The translations under genes and the position numbers were made by a program. Below the pieces are notes generated by a model that saw only the letters and a list, made by a program, of their open reading frames with translations, had not been told where the DNA came from and did no database searches. A DNA stretch of 15,166 nucleotides from Chytridium lagenaria (taxonomy: Eukaryota > Chytridiomycota > Chytridiomycetes > Chytridiales > Chytridiaceae), in contig JAHLKC010000317.1 of assembly GCA_025449115.1 (NCBI GenBank), positions 1 to 15,166 on the forward strand, in the 5' to 3' direction. Below, piece after piece: positions 7,747 to 15,166 of the stretch (its first letter is position 1; every line of letters begins with the position of its first letter).

Positions 7747-8376
7747 CTGGCGCGCTACCAGGCGCGTCCTGGACACGAGCACTGGGAGTGTGCTCGTGAT
7801 TTAGTCGGGTATTTACAGTTGACGCGTAGCTTGGGCATAAGCAATTCGCGTCAAGGGAACAAGTTGAAGCTTGAAGGATTCAGCGACGCGGATCTTGGGA
7901 ACGATCCGGACGAGAAGAAGTCAATCAGTGGATTCGTCATCATGCTGAATGGAGGAGCTGTGATGTGCGGTGCGCGTAAACAAGCGTCAGTAGCTGTTTC
8001 CAGCGCAGAGGCCGAGTATGTCGCGTTGAGTGAGGCATCGTCGGAACTCATCTGGTTGAAGCAGCTCCTGGAGGAGATAGGATACTCCTTTGACGATCCA
8101 CCAACACTTTGGTGTGATAACACGGCAGCAGGGGCCATTGCAAAGAACCCCATCATCAGCTCGAGGACGCGACACGTGGATCTTCGATTCCACGCGGTTA
8201 GAGATCGCGTTGCCAAGCGTTTGCTTCAGGTGGAGCACATTGGAACCAAGGAACAGCCTGCAGACATGCTCACGAAGGGGCTGGCGCGTAGAGACCTCGA
8301 GAGGTGTCGTGAACGCCTGGGGATGGTAGTCGTTGATGATGATGCTTCAGAGATGGGGGAGCCAGAGAAGTTGTGA
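7747..8376 (+). CDS. Copia reverse transcriptase tail and RNase H (3' fragment of pol)
   Basis: This is the end of the polyprotein that is interrupted at 3830. It is open from CTG 7747, the duplicated codon, to TGA 8376 (209 codons). It begins with the ARY-ARPG-HW motif that ends a Copia reverse transcriptase. It continues with RNase H, which removes the RNA strand during cDNA synthesis: the first catalytic D in FSDADLG (7885-7887), then the KSISGFV strand, the E of SSAEAEYVALSEA, the D of WCDNTAA, and RTRHVDLRFHAVRD with the C-terminal histidine and aspartate. It ends with the ADMLTKGL motif common to Copia. No frame break is visible, unlike the upstream half of the same domain. It has no start of its own; an ATG-initiated product from inside is possible but not expected. 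Confidence 0.9.
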   Translation: MARYQARPGHEHWECARDLVGYLQLTRSLGISNSRQGNKLKLEGFSDADLGNDPDEKKSISGFVIMLNGGAVMCGARKQASVAVSSAEAEYVALSEASSELIWLKQLLEEIGYSFDDPPTLWCDNTAAGAIAKNPIISSRTRHVDLRFHAVRDRVAKRLLQVEHIGTKEQPADMLTKGLARRDLERCRERLGMVVVDDDASEMGEPEKL

Positions 8377-8387
8377 GTGAAGTTCAC

Positions 8388-8400
8388 GAAAGGGGGAGAA
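8388..8400 (+). promoter_or_regulatory. Polypurine tract
   Basis: GAAAGGGGGAGAA ends directly before the first base of the 3' LTR. This is the expected primer site for plus-strand DNA synthesis. Confidence 0.85.
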
Positions 8401-8798
8401 TGTTGGGTTTCGCTCACTTGACTCACAAGGACGCGTCAGGATCACTCGCACCATTAGTCCGCGGCGTCGGGCGCAACACTAGAGTGATCTGGAATTTACG
8501 CGTTGTTAGAGTTGAGCGCGAACGCGCCCACTGGACTTCTCATTTACATTCTGGACTCATTTGAATTTCCCACTTTGATTTACCTTCCTTGATTGGTTTA
8601 TTTTCTTTATGCCACTTTAATTATAACTCTACCTGTTTGTGATTGGATATTCCCTTCTAGCCTTTATTCCCTTTGTTCCCGTCAAGGCTCTCTGATTTGT
8701 TTATCTTTGTAGTGGAGAGTTTAACGCGTGAGTGTACGCGTCTCCGATAGGTTTACCTTTGTGTTGTCTTTCCTCTTTACTCGTTCGTTTTGTTTCAG

Positions 8799-8807
8799 TA
8801 TTTAAAG
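8799..8807 (+). promoter_or_regulatory. TATA-like box of the LTR promoter
   Basis: TATTTAAAG lies about 100 bases before the LTR end and just upstream of an AATAAA. This is the usual order at the U3/R border. Confidence 0.5.
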
Positions 8808-8825
8808 ACTCGTGTTTTGAGTTGA

Positions 8826-8831
8826 AATAAA
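8826..8831 (+). terminator. LTR polyadenylation signal
   Basis: AATAAA is 75 bases before the LTR end. The transcript end would fall about 15-30 bases further on, within the R region. Confidence 0.5.
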
Positions 8832-8905
8832 TTAAGAACGTTGTTCGAGCAAAAGTGCGTTTAACTTTGTTTTAATTGAGCCCCGTGAACAACAAGTATT
8901 CAACA

Positions 8906-9037
8906 ATATTAATAGGAGCTGTAGGGTATACGTTTATGTATCATATGTACAAAGGTGGTGTGAATGGCATTGCTCTTGGTATCAGAAATGGCAAGAAGGC
9001 ATGCCATCACGGCAACGCATACCAACGTATGCGGTGA
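8906..9037 (+). other. Short open stretch next to the LTR, possible exon remnant
   Basis: Read in the frame of ATA 8906, this gives 43 codons to TGA 9035-9037. A hydrophobic start (ILIGAVGYTFMYHMY) is followed by KGGVNGIALGIRNGKK. It could be an old gene fragment cut by the retrotransposon, with the hydrophobic part acting as a membrane segment. I recognise no family, and its last third runs into a small palindrome (GCATAC-GTATGC at about 9017-9033). Chance is quite possible. Confidence 0.2.
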
Positions 9038-9410
9038 CATACCTTTTCAATTTTCTCTGTGCAACGGTATTGAAATTGATCAACGTACGTATACGACGGT
9101 ATATATTTGAAATTCGACAAAATTTTATTACTAGTCGTCGGTTTTTCACCCGGTATTAATCCCTTTACTTTAGTGGGGTCGCTAGCGACAATTTTAATTT
9201 TCAATTTATCTTTAGTCTCCTTGCTAAGTTGAAAATTGATGTTTTTGAAAACTGAAAATTGAATTTTAGCGGTTGCGAAAACTCATAACCCGAAAACTCT
9301 CTATTACAAATGACCATCACTTTATCTTTTGTAACGAGAATTACATTGTCAATGAATCTCAGTAAATCAAGACGGAAGGAAAATTATAAAATAATTAAAG
9401 ACAAAAAACG
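9038..9410. other. AT-rich stretch without a visible gene
   Basis: No convincing ORF, RNA gene or clear repeat is seen. A small cluster of CGTA/TACG words at about 9060-9110 resembles the CCGTA palindrome family found near the KDZ gene. Confidence 0.5.
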
Positions 9411-11607
9411 TATACTATACTTTGACAGATTGACAAAACAAAAGTTAAGATAAAACATCAGAATAGCGCAAGTGATTGTATTAACCCGAAATTTCGCGCG
9501 CCATATAACTCAAAGGGGATAATGCAGTACGCTTATAAACAGCGCTGCCTCAACTTTTCTAATGCAACATTATTAGGGTTGAATGACGGAGTTAACAAAT
9601 AATGAAAAAAACGAAACATCTAATATATAATTATACATGACAAAACGACAGTATGGGACAACAAATACTGCAAACAAACGGCCCTAGCCTCATTCTAAAA
9701 ACGCATAAGCAAAGGCTGGTAAGCAAATAACCAGAAGTGAAAAATATAAAAATTAAATAAACATAAGGTTAATTAACAATGACTGAATTCGAAAAAATCG
9801 CAAACAAATGACGCTGGCTCGTCATTTCTATGGCAAAAGAAACTGTATATATATCCTCTCTAAGGACTGAAATTAAAAAGTATGGATAAAATACAAACTT
9901 AATCCTAATATTTCACCGACAGAGCAACGTAACGAAACGGGCAGGTTTCAAACAAAATATGCTGAGTTTATTTAAAAAAAGGTAAAAAATAGTAGAATAA
10001 TATTAACAAAGAAACAATTATAAAAAAATCAAAGCAAAGAAATCAATCGTTTCGATAATTGATCCACGGAACAAACCGGATAGTATCGAAAACAAAGAAT
10101 CCTACCTTGATGTTTAAAACGTAGAAAGAGTGTCAACAGATACTTAAAAATGACACACGTTGCTTCTTTCTAGATATGTTGAGAGGACAACCAAGAAGTA
10201 GTTGCGTTTCTCTCTATTAGGATTATCATCAACCAGTCCAGGGTTTGAACAAGAATGGAGGAATTCGTATAGGTAACGATGAAGTTTATGCGCTATTGTC
10301 ACAGTGCGCACTGAGTGTCATCAAAGAAAAGGTCACGGCGTGCATGAGAATGTGCATGAGAAAGTTCACGTGAGTGTCATAAGATCTTCTGTGTTTAAGT
10401 CCATGTCTACTACTCTTGCCAGTGTTACTACCGCATACCATATACTTACCATCTTGAGCACGTTGCTTCTTTCTAGATATGTTGAGAGGACAACCAATTT
10501 CTTGTGTGTTTATTAAAAACAAGGACTTGTATAACTAAGTTCTTAAAAAATTACCAAAAAAAAACCATACAAACCGATAATTCGACGTAATAGACCAAGA
10601 AATATTGAGACCAAATAACACTGGCTTCATCTTTATAACGCAAAACGAACGTAAGTGTATTTCAACAAATGATAAAGATGAAAATATGAGAAAACGAAAC
10701 ACAAAAACCGAAGTTTTAATGTGATTTATTGATAAAAACAAACAAAGAAATCGGAAACGTAAATGTTAAATCTAATATTTTACCATGACGGATTGACCAA
10801 GCAGAATGAGCAATTTGAACAAAAAGCGCCGGCTGGATCTTTCTAACACAGAACAATGCGTTAGAATATCTAAGAAAATGAAAATGATATGTAGGGATGA
10901 AATGAAAAAAATACAAACCGATATTGCGAATGACGGATCGACGGCTTAATATTTTTCAAGTAAAAGAAAGCGTTAGTAGTAATCTGACCAGATGACCTAG
11001 AAAAAAATATCCAAAACTAGAAACTTACAGACCAATACTGCACAATGACTGAGCTAAAGAACGGAACAGGATAAGCTCAAAAAAGGAAACTTACCAACCG
11101 ATGTTTCGCCGTGATGGAGTTACCGAACCAAACGGGAATCGCGCCAATGAATAGTTAGGTATTGTATATTTTAAAAAAAGGATACAAAAAAAGAGACTTA
11201 CAACCGATTTTTCGGACCGAACCATACCGGAATAAATCGCGCAAACGAATAGTTAGGTCTTGATCTAAATATTGCAAAAGGAAGCATTAGTAAGGTCTTG
11301 ATCTAAATAACGCAAAAGGAAGCGTTAGTATATCTAAAAAAAAGGATACAAAAAAGGAGACTCACAAACAAACGGATTTTTCGCCGTGATGGAGTGACCG
11401 AACCATACGGGAATAAATCGCGCAAACGAATAGTTAGATCTTGATCTAAATATGGCAGAAGAAAGCGTTACAATATCTGAGAAAATGACCAAGATAAAAA
11501 AGGAATACAAAATTGGAGACTCACAAACCGATGTTTTGCCGTGACGGAGTGACCGAACCATACGGGCGTCCCCAACGAATAACACGGTCTTGATCTCAAT
11601 AACGCAG
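9410..11607 (-). repeat. Decayed tandem array of exon/intron-like units, about 110-190 bp each
   Basis: Two + strand anchors recur in order. The first is a TGACGGAGTGACC-like word (near 9415, 9586, 9778, 9915, 10585, 10788, 10930, 11043, 11110, 11388 and 11540). The second is a GGCTTGATCTTT-TAACGCAAAAG-like word (near 9546, 9680, 9812, 10625, 10828, 11256, 11300, 11435 and 11585). The units nearest 11600 are most alike and decay leftwards. Read on the - strand, each unit is a short exon-like piece followed by GTAAGT or GTGAGT, a T-rich stretch, a TACTAACGC-like branch site and a TTTAG acceptor. Several copies have stop codons in the exon-like part, so coding is not established. A unique segment with a 39-bp direct repeat interrupts the array at about 10100-10500. 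Confidence 0.65.
10156..10497. repeat. 39-bp perfect direct repeat flanking a 264-bp segment
   Basis: Positions 10156-10194 and 10459-10497 are identical (starting CACGTTGCTTCTTTCTAGA, ending GACAACCAA) and are offset by 303 bp. The sequence between them has no family resemblance that I can see. It interrupts the surrounding array. Confidence 0.8.
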
Positions 11608-12271
11608 GTTCATCAACAAAAGCAACAAGGTGGCTTTCCACTGCGAAGGTATCCATTGCAGAAATGGGAAAGTCAACGTCAGCCCATGTTATCACATTGA
11701 TGTCCTACGAAAAGCTGATCCAAGTACATTAAGCTTCAGTCAACAAGTCGTATCTCCTGAAGAGGACGAAAAAAATGGTTCGGTGTCTTGGAAGCCAATA
11801 CCCCCACCGCATTATTCACTTCTTGAACGTGAGGCTAGTTTTTGGCCTCCAAGAATCTTCAGGGCTGGAGAAGATGCGATTCTGAACCCTGGCACTGTCT
11901 TCTACCTTGAAGGTGACTCTCAATGCGTCTGCGGATTAAAGATACGAAATTGCGATTCTGAAAAAAGATTTCGGTGGTGTATGCTATACACAGAACAGGG
12001 TGCCGTTCGCTGCTTTATTGAAACAGCAAAATGCTCTCGTTGCCCTCCAAGGTATAACAGATTTATTGGGCCTGACCTTGGAGATCGGGGAATATTCAAT
12101 AAGAACAATTTCTGTCTTATAACGCACTTTTTCCTGGACAAGATAACGGAACTGATTACCTCAACAACATTCTCCTTTCACGCTTACTCAAAGCACTTAC
12201 AGTCAAACTATAATGAGTTTGGTCGGGGAAGGTGCCTGTACAAGCCTCCTTCTAGTAAAGTCATATCTGCG

Positions 12272-12504
12272 GTAAGTCATCACTTGTCATAAATTTTTTT
12301 CCATTCCATTCCTGCAAGCTGGCCAGGTACTGCTTGACCATCTGGATCAATGATCCAAATGCCCGCATACTAACGTTAACGGCGGTAATACACCGCACAT
12401 AAACGTATGTTAACGTTTGCGGCCGTCTGTTTAAGTGTACAGCCGTAAACGGCCGTATGCGTTAATTTTGTACCTACTTCCGGGAATCCCTAACTTTTTT
12501 TTAG
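12272..12504 (+). other. KDZ intron 1 (233 nt) with inserted GC-rich palindromic block
   Basis: The donor is GTAAGT. A CCTAAC branch-like site at 12489-12494 precedes TTTTTTTTAG, and the acceptor ends at 12504. Splicing keeps phase 0. Positions about 12365-12465 are rich in CCGTA/TACGG words such as GTAAACGGCCGTATGCG and contrast with the AT-rich surroundings. Confidence 0.75.
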
Positions 12505-12716
12505 GCTTGGTTTTCCTTTCGTAAGATACAAGATTTAACCATGGGCATGGATATACAATGCCCATTCTGTAAGGAAACTGGCTACGATATGGTTGCTTGT
12601 GACGGTATCAGCATTGGTTATCAAGAAGACAAAAGACAAGCAACCTCATCCCACCAACATTCATCGATTCATACAGCAGTGAGAACAACACTGTGAACTA
12701 CTTAGCGTCAAAACAG

Positions 12717-12757
12717 GTGAGAAATTCTTTTGCAGTGAATATTCTAATATGGCATAG
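12717..12757 (+). other. KDZ intron 2 (41 nt)
   Basis: The donor is CAG|GTGAGA, with a branch-like TTCTAAT and the acceptor GCATAG. The flanking exons join in phase 0 (ASKQ to FVPSRNV). Confidence 0.7.
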
Positions 12758-12979
12758 TTTGTGCCTAGCAGAAATGTTAGAAAGGCAGGACGAGAGTTCT
12801 GCGATATATTCAAGCATGTGCATAACGGTGTTACGCGTCAAATGAAAGCAGCTGGAAAAGAGTTGGGATTGCTTTTAAACGTATACTGGGACAATGCACC
12901 GCGTTTCATGGCATTCATACTTAGAGATGAGATATGGACCCCAGCTGAAATAGCGGCGCTTAGAACTTTGCTTAAAGTA

Positions 12980-13050
12980 GTGAGTATATTTCATTGTGCC
13001 GTATTACTCTTTGACCTATCGTAACATCTATAAAGATATTCTGTGAACAG
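12980..13050 (+). other. KDZ intron 3 (71 nt)
   Basis: The donor is GTGAGT, with CGTAAC as a branch-like site and the acceptor AACAG. The frame is kept on both sides (LLKV to SVVTII). Confidence 0.7.
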
Positions 13051-13359
13051 TCAGTTGTTACAATCATATTGCCTGTCGGTGATAAATGTCTTCAGGAATT
13101 AGAACGCTGGGAGCAGCTAGATGTGCAGGAGAAGTTGACTTTGATTGATGATCTTCGTCAAAACGTACCTTCAGTCGGCAATTTGTTATTTGAGGTCATT
13201 GTTGTTGGAAACAACACATATTTACCGGAAGAATTCATCAAACTTGCTCAATGGTTAAGAAAGAGAAGGAATGTTGTTGAGAGCCAACATAGCCGCCATC
13301 CTGTAGCGGATCCAAAGACAACCGAACATGGAGATTATGTGAACAAAAACTGGCAAAAA

Positions 13360-13492
13360 GTAAGTACAGAAGCCGTACAAAACCCCATGTAACCGTATAC
13401 AACCGTATACTGTTATGTACCTTTGTATACTGCCGTTTACGTTTGTGTGCGCCCGTCTTTGGACTCTGTTGATTAACGCTTTCAAAAGACAG
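13360..13492 (+). other. KDZ intron 4 (133 nt) with CCGTATAC repeats
   Basis: The donor is GTAAGT, with ATTAAC as a branch-like site and the acceptor AGACAG. Positions about 13371-13455 hold repeated AACCGTATAC and GCCGTTTACG words related to those in intron 1 and in the 3' tandem repeats. Confidence 0.75.
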
Positions 13493-13751
13493 GTTCCTTT
13501 TACTTTTTACCTGAAATACGGCAACGTCCACGATATCTCAACCTTGGACCTGCAGACAATCTACCTACAGCAGCTAAAAAGGGGACAACGGAAGCTGACG
13601 TTTGTCCTAAATATTACGACAGGCAGAGGAAGGCTAAATCAATGACGGCCGGAGCAATGGTTTTTTTATGTCGTCATCGATTTTATATTGGATTTCACCT
13701 TTTTCCTAAAGCTGAAAGCATCAATGATGTTTTCGCAACTCTATACACAAG

Positions 13752-13790
13752 GTACCATACAATTCAACAATTTAACTCTAAATCTTGCAG
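13752..13790 (+). other. KDZ intron 5 (39 nt, multiple of three)
   Basis: It runs from AAG|GTACCA to CTTGCAG, with a TTTAACTC branch-like site. It has no stop, so the frame is open with or without splicing. Removing it restores the family spacing between LYTR and the second catalytic D, which supports a real intron. Confidence 0.65.
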
Positions 13791-14172
13791 GTTTGAACAG
13801 TGCCCATCCATTTGTGTTGGTGATAATAATTGCCATGCTGCAGACTACTGCACTTTGCGGGAGTACGAATTCTTCAAAGATTGTCGATTTGTTATAGACG
13901 ATTTTCACTCAAATGCTCACAGGGGCTGTTCCGCTGCTTCTCACGCAAAACACTACAGAAAGCATATTAAAATTGGAGATCTTAATACGAGCTACACCGA
14001 ATCGGCCAACCACAACATGGGAGTCTTGCGTCAAATGGTTTCATATATGACTGAAGGACATGCTATTATGACTATATTCACCTACATTTGTATGGCAAAT
14101 AGGACGGTTTGGAAGGAACTGTCAGTGAAGGGTAGCGAATTGTTTTTAAAAAAGTTTGCATGTCGACGATGA

Positions 14173-14422
14173 AGAATATATATTGTCTTATTACAAAAGT
14201 TAGTTTACAATGACTACGTTGAAATGGAACCGTAAAATTCAAATGAGCCGTTACCAATTTCTTTTACATTAGACAAACCGCCGATCACGCCTGTTTACGG
14301 CTACGCGTCATTTTTTATGGCCGTTAGTTTTATGAATGAATATGATATAATCTATATTAAAATCGCTGACTTTAGAAACAAATGGCATAATCCTCCAAAC
14401 ATAACGCTTCTATATGTTTGGT
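14173..14422. other. 3' flank of the KDZ gene
   Basis: AT-rich, with no ORF of note. A single GTTTACGGCTACGCGTC and ATGGCCGTTAG pair near 14290-14330 belongs to the CCGTA word family. No clear polyadenylation signal was chosen. Confidence 0.5.
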
Positions 14423-15058
14423 GTGATTAGGTAGCATCCTGAACCATTTAATGCATTAGTAGATTCATGCCGATAGCAGAGGGAACAGTATACAACCGTA
14501 GACGGCCGAAAGCGGTTATGATAGAATATCCGTCTAAAGCCGTCTACGGCCGTTTGCGGCCTTTAGTTACTGTCTAACTTTTAAAACGGGATTTGCTTGC
14601 TGGACCGTGTTGACAGGTGGCTGTCAGTTGAAAGATAAAAGGTTCATCTTTTGCTATGCTGCTGAAGATTAGAAGAGCTATGCCATGGCAAAGATTGGAG
14701 TGATTAGGTGGGGTCCTGAACCATTTAATGCATTCTAGCGCAAAAGTAGATTCATGCCGATAGCAGAAGAAACAGTATACAACCGTAGACGGCCGAAAGC
14801 GGTTATGATAGAATATCCGTCTATAGCCGTCTACGGCCGTTTGCGGCCTTTAGTTCTGTCTAACTTTTAAAACAGGATTTGCTTGCTGGACCGTGTTGAC
14901 AGGTGGCTGTCAGTCGAAAGATAAAAGGTTCATCTTTTGCTATGCTGCTGAAGATTAGAAGAGCTATGCCATGGCAAAGATTGGAGTGATTAGGTGGGGT
15001 CCTGAACCATTTAATGCATTCTAGCGCAAAAGTAGATTCATGCCGATAGCAGAACAAA
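14423..15058 (+). repeat. Tandem repeat, two full units (277 and 286 bp) and a partial third
   Basis: Units start at GTGATTAGGT at 14423, 14700 and 14986. Units 1 and 2 are nearly identical apart from a small indel (CTAGCGCAAAAG is present in units 2 and 3 only) and a few substitutions. Unit 3 departs from the others after about 15058. Each full unit has a palindromic part in which CCGTAGACGG pairs with CCGTCTACGG about 35 bases later, next to GGCCG words. No coding frame is conserved. Confidence 0.9.
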
Positions 15059-15166
15059 CAGTAATACAGCCGCAAATGGCGGTGTACGATTAAATTTTTG
15101 TGCAACAAAAAAATTTACTAATGCTTGCGGCTAATTACTGCCGTTTTTGTCAAAGCATTGATGAAC
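15059..15166. other. Right edge of the window, palindrome-rich
   Basis: After the third repeat diverges, GCCGCAAATGGCGGTGTACG and GCTTGCGGCTAATTACTGCCG continue the CCG/CGG word pattern around an AT-rich centre. No gene is seen. Confidence 0.4.

Larger units (their letters stand above)
1..8905 (+). mobile_element. Ty1/Copia LTR retrotransposon, 5' end cut by the window, interrupted by a DNA transposon
   Basis: The order is partial 5' LTR, primer-binding site, gag, protease, integrase, reverse transcriptase, RNase H, polypurine tract and 3' LTR. Integrase before reverse transcriptase is the Copia (Pseudoviridae-type) order. Gag to integrase is one open frame, the reverse transcriptase is scrambled by frame changes, and RNase H is open. 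A 3,916-bp Harbinger-like element (3831-7746) splits the reverse transcriptase, so the Copia element itself is about 5 kb plus the missing part of its 5' LTR. The sequence is richer in GC and in ACGCG words than the AT-rich DNA on its right, as expected of a separate element. Confidence 0.95.
8401..8905 (+). repeat. Complete 3' LTR, 505 bp
   Basis: It starts TGTTG after the polypurine tract and ends CAACA, an inverted TG...CA terminus of 5 bases. Its last 75 bases equal window positions 1-75. The base following it is 8906; the usual 5-bp target duplication (ATATT would be expected) cannot be checked because the other flank is outside the window. Confidence 0.93.
11608..14172 (+). pseudogene. 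KDZ-type (Kyakuja/Dileera/Zisupton) transposase, six exons, two frameshifts
   Basis: It would be a DDE-type transposase moving a large DNA element. Proposed exons are 11608-12271, 12505-12716, 12758-12979, 13051-13359, 13493-13751 and 13791-14172 (about 680 codons). The first exon carries cysteine clusters like the CxC zinc domains of this family: CVCG at 11924-11935, then C-SR-C at 12032-12043. Exon 2 begins in frame after splicing and has CPFC followed by the first catalytic D in ACDGISIGY (12601-12603). Exon 5 has ADVCPKYYD and VFLCRHRFYIGFHLFPKAES. Exon 6 has the second D in GDNNCHAADYC (13822-13824), then FKDCRFVIDDFHSNAHRGC, and the E in YTESANHNMGVLRQ (13999-14001), all in family order. 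Frame shifts are needed near 12630-12640 and near 13535-13545. The start is not found: 11608 follows a splice acceptor (AACGCAG), so a further 5' exon is probably missing or lies in the repeat array. Family usual length is larger. Terminal inverted repeats were not found. Confidence 0.8.

Noticed and set aside
8976..8985. TTGGTATCAG resembling a plant-type Copia primer-binding site
   Set aside because: It is 70 bases downstream of the 3' LTR, is not followed by gag, and is not preceded by another LTR end.
10286..10522. Overlapping ORFs of about 70-78 codons on both strands
   Set aside because: No family resemblance, and they span the 39-bp repeat. One strand shows a GTAAGT inside the frame. 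Not supported as a gene.
11334..11695. Two - strand ORFs with a repeated VWFGHS-TAK peptide
   Set aside because: The peptide repeat is a by-product of the tandem array, and the frames run through the donor and branch-site words. The exon-like reading in another frame is listed as a finding instead.

Overview
The window is eukaryotic, transposon-dense DNA. It holds three different transposable elements, one inserted inside another, and no gene that I can assign to an ordinary host function. Spliceosomal introns with GTAAGT/GTGAGT donors, CTAAC-like branch sites and very short lengths (39 to 233 nt), together with Copia, Harbinger-like and KDZ-type elements, suggest a fungus (possibly early-diverging) or an oomycete-like protist. 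I cannot name the organism from the sequence.

Region 1 (1-3830 and 7747-8905) is a Ty1/Copia LTR retrotransposon. It starts with the last 75 bases of the 5' LTR, followed by a primer-binding site, an intact 811-codon gag-protease-integrase frame, a reverse transcriptase region broken by many frame changes, an intact RNase H end, a polypurine tract and a complete 505-bp 3' LTR. The 75 bases of 5' LTR present match the 3' LTR exactly.

Region 2 (3831-7746) is a 3,916-bp DNA transposon inserted in the reverse transcriptase of region 1. It has 25-bp terminal inverted repeats (24/25 matching) and a 3-bp CTG target duplication. Dropping the element and one CTG puts the Copia frame back in register. 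It carries a DDE transposase of the PIF/Harbinger type on the + strand (broken, with a 181-nt intron) and a gene for an unrecognised acidic protein on the - strand (also broken). Between the two genes lie two strong hairpins built from one 16-nt motif; one of them is a near-perfect 100-bp palindrome.

Region 3 (8906-11607) is AT-rich. Most of it, from about 9410, is a decayed tandem array of roughly 110-190 bp units. On the - strand these units look like a short exon followed by a splice donor, branch site and acceptor.

Region 4 (11608-14172) is a six-exon KDZ-type (Kyakuja/Dileera/Zisupton) transposase gene with cysteine-cluster zinc motifs and all three catalytic acidic residues. It is interrupted by two frameshifts. 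Region 5 (14173-15166) has 277- and 286-bp tandem repeats that carry GC-rich CCGTAGACGG palindromes. Related sequence also sits in two introns of the KDZ gene, which suggests that it belongs to this element or to a small parasite of it.

The genes form no pathway. The window is a stack of mobile elements, each with an enzyme for its own movement. The parts that are not explained are the acidic protein of the Harbinger-like element, the hairpin cluster, the exon-like array and the CCGTA-palindrome family.
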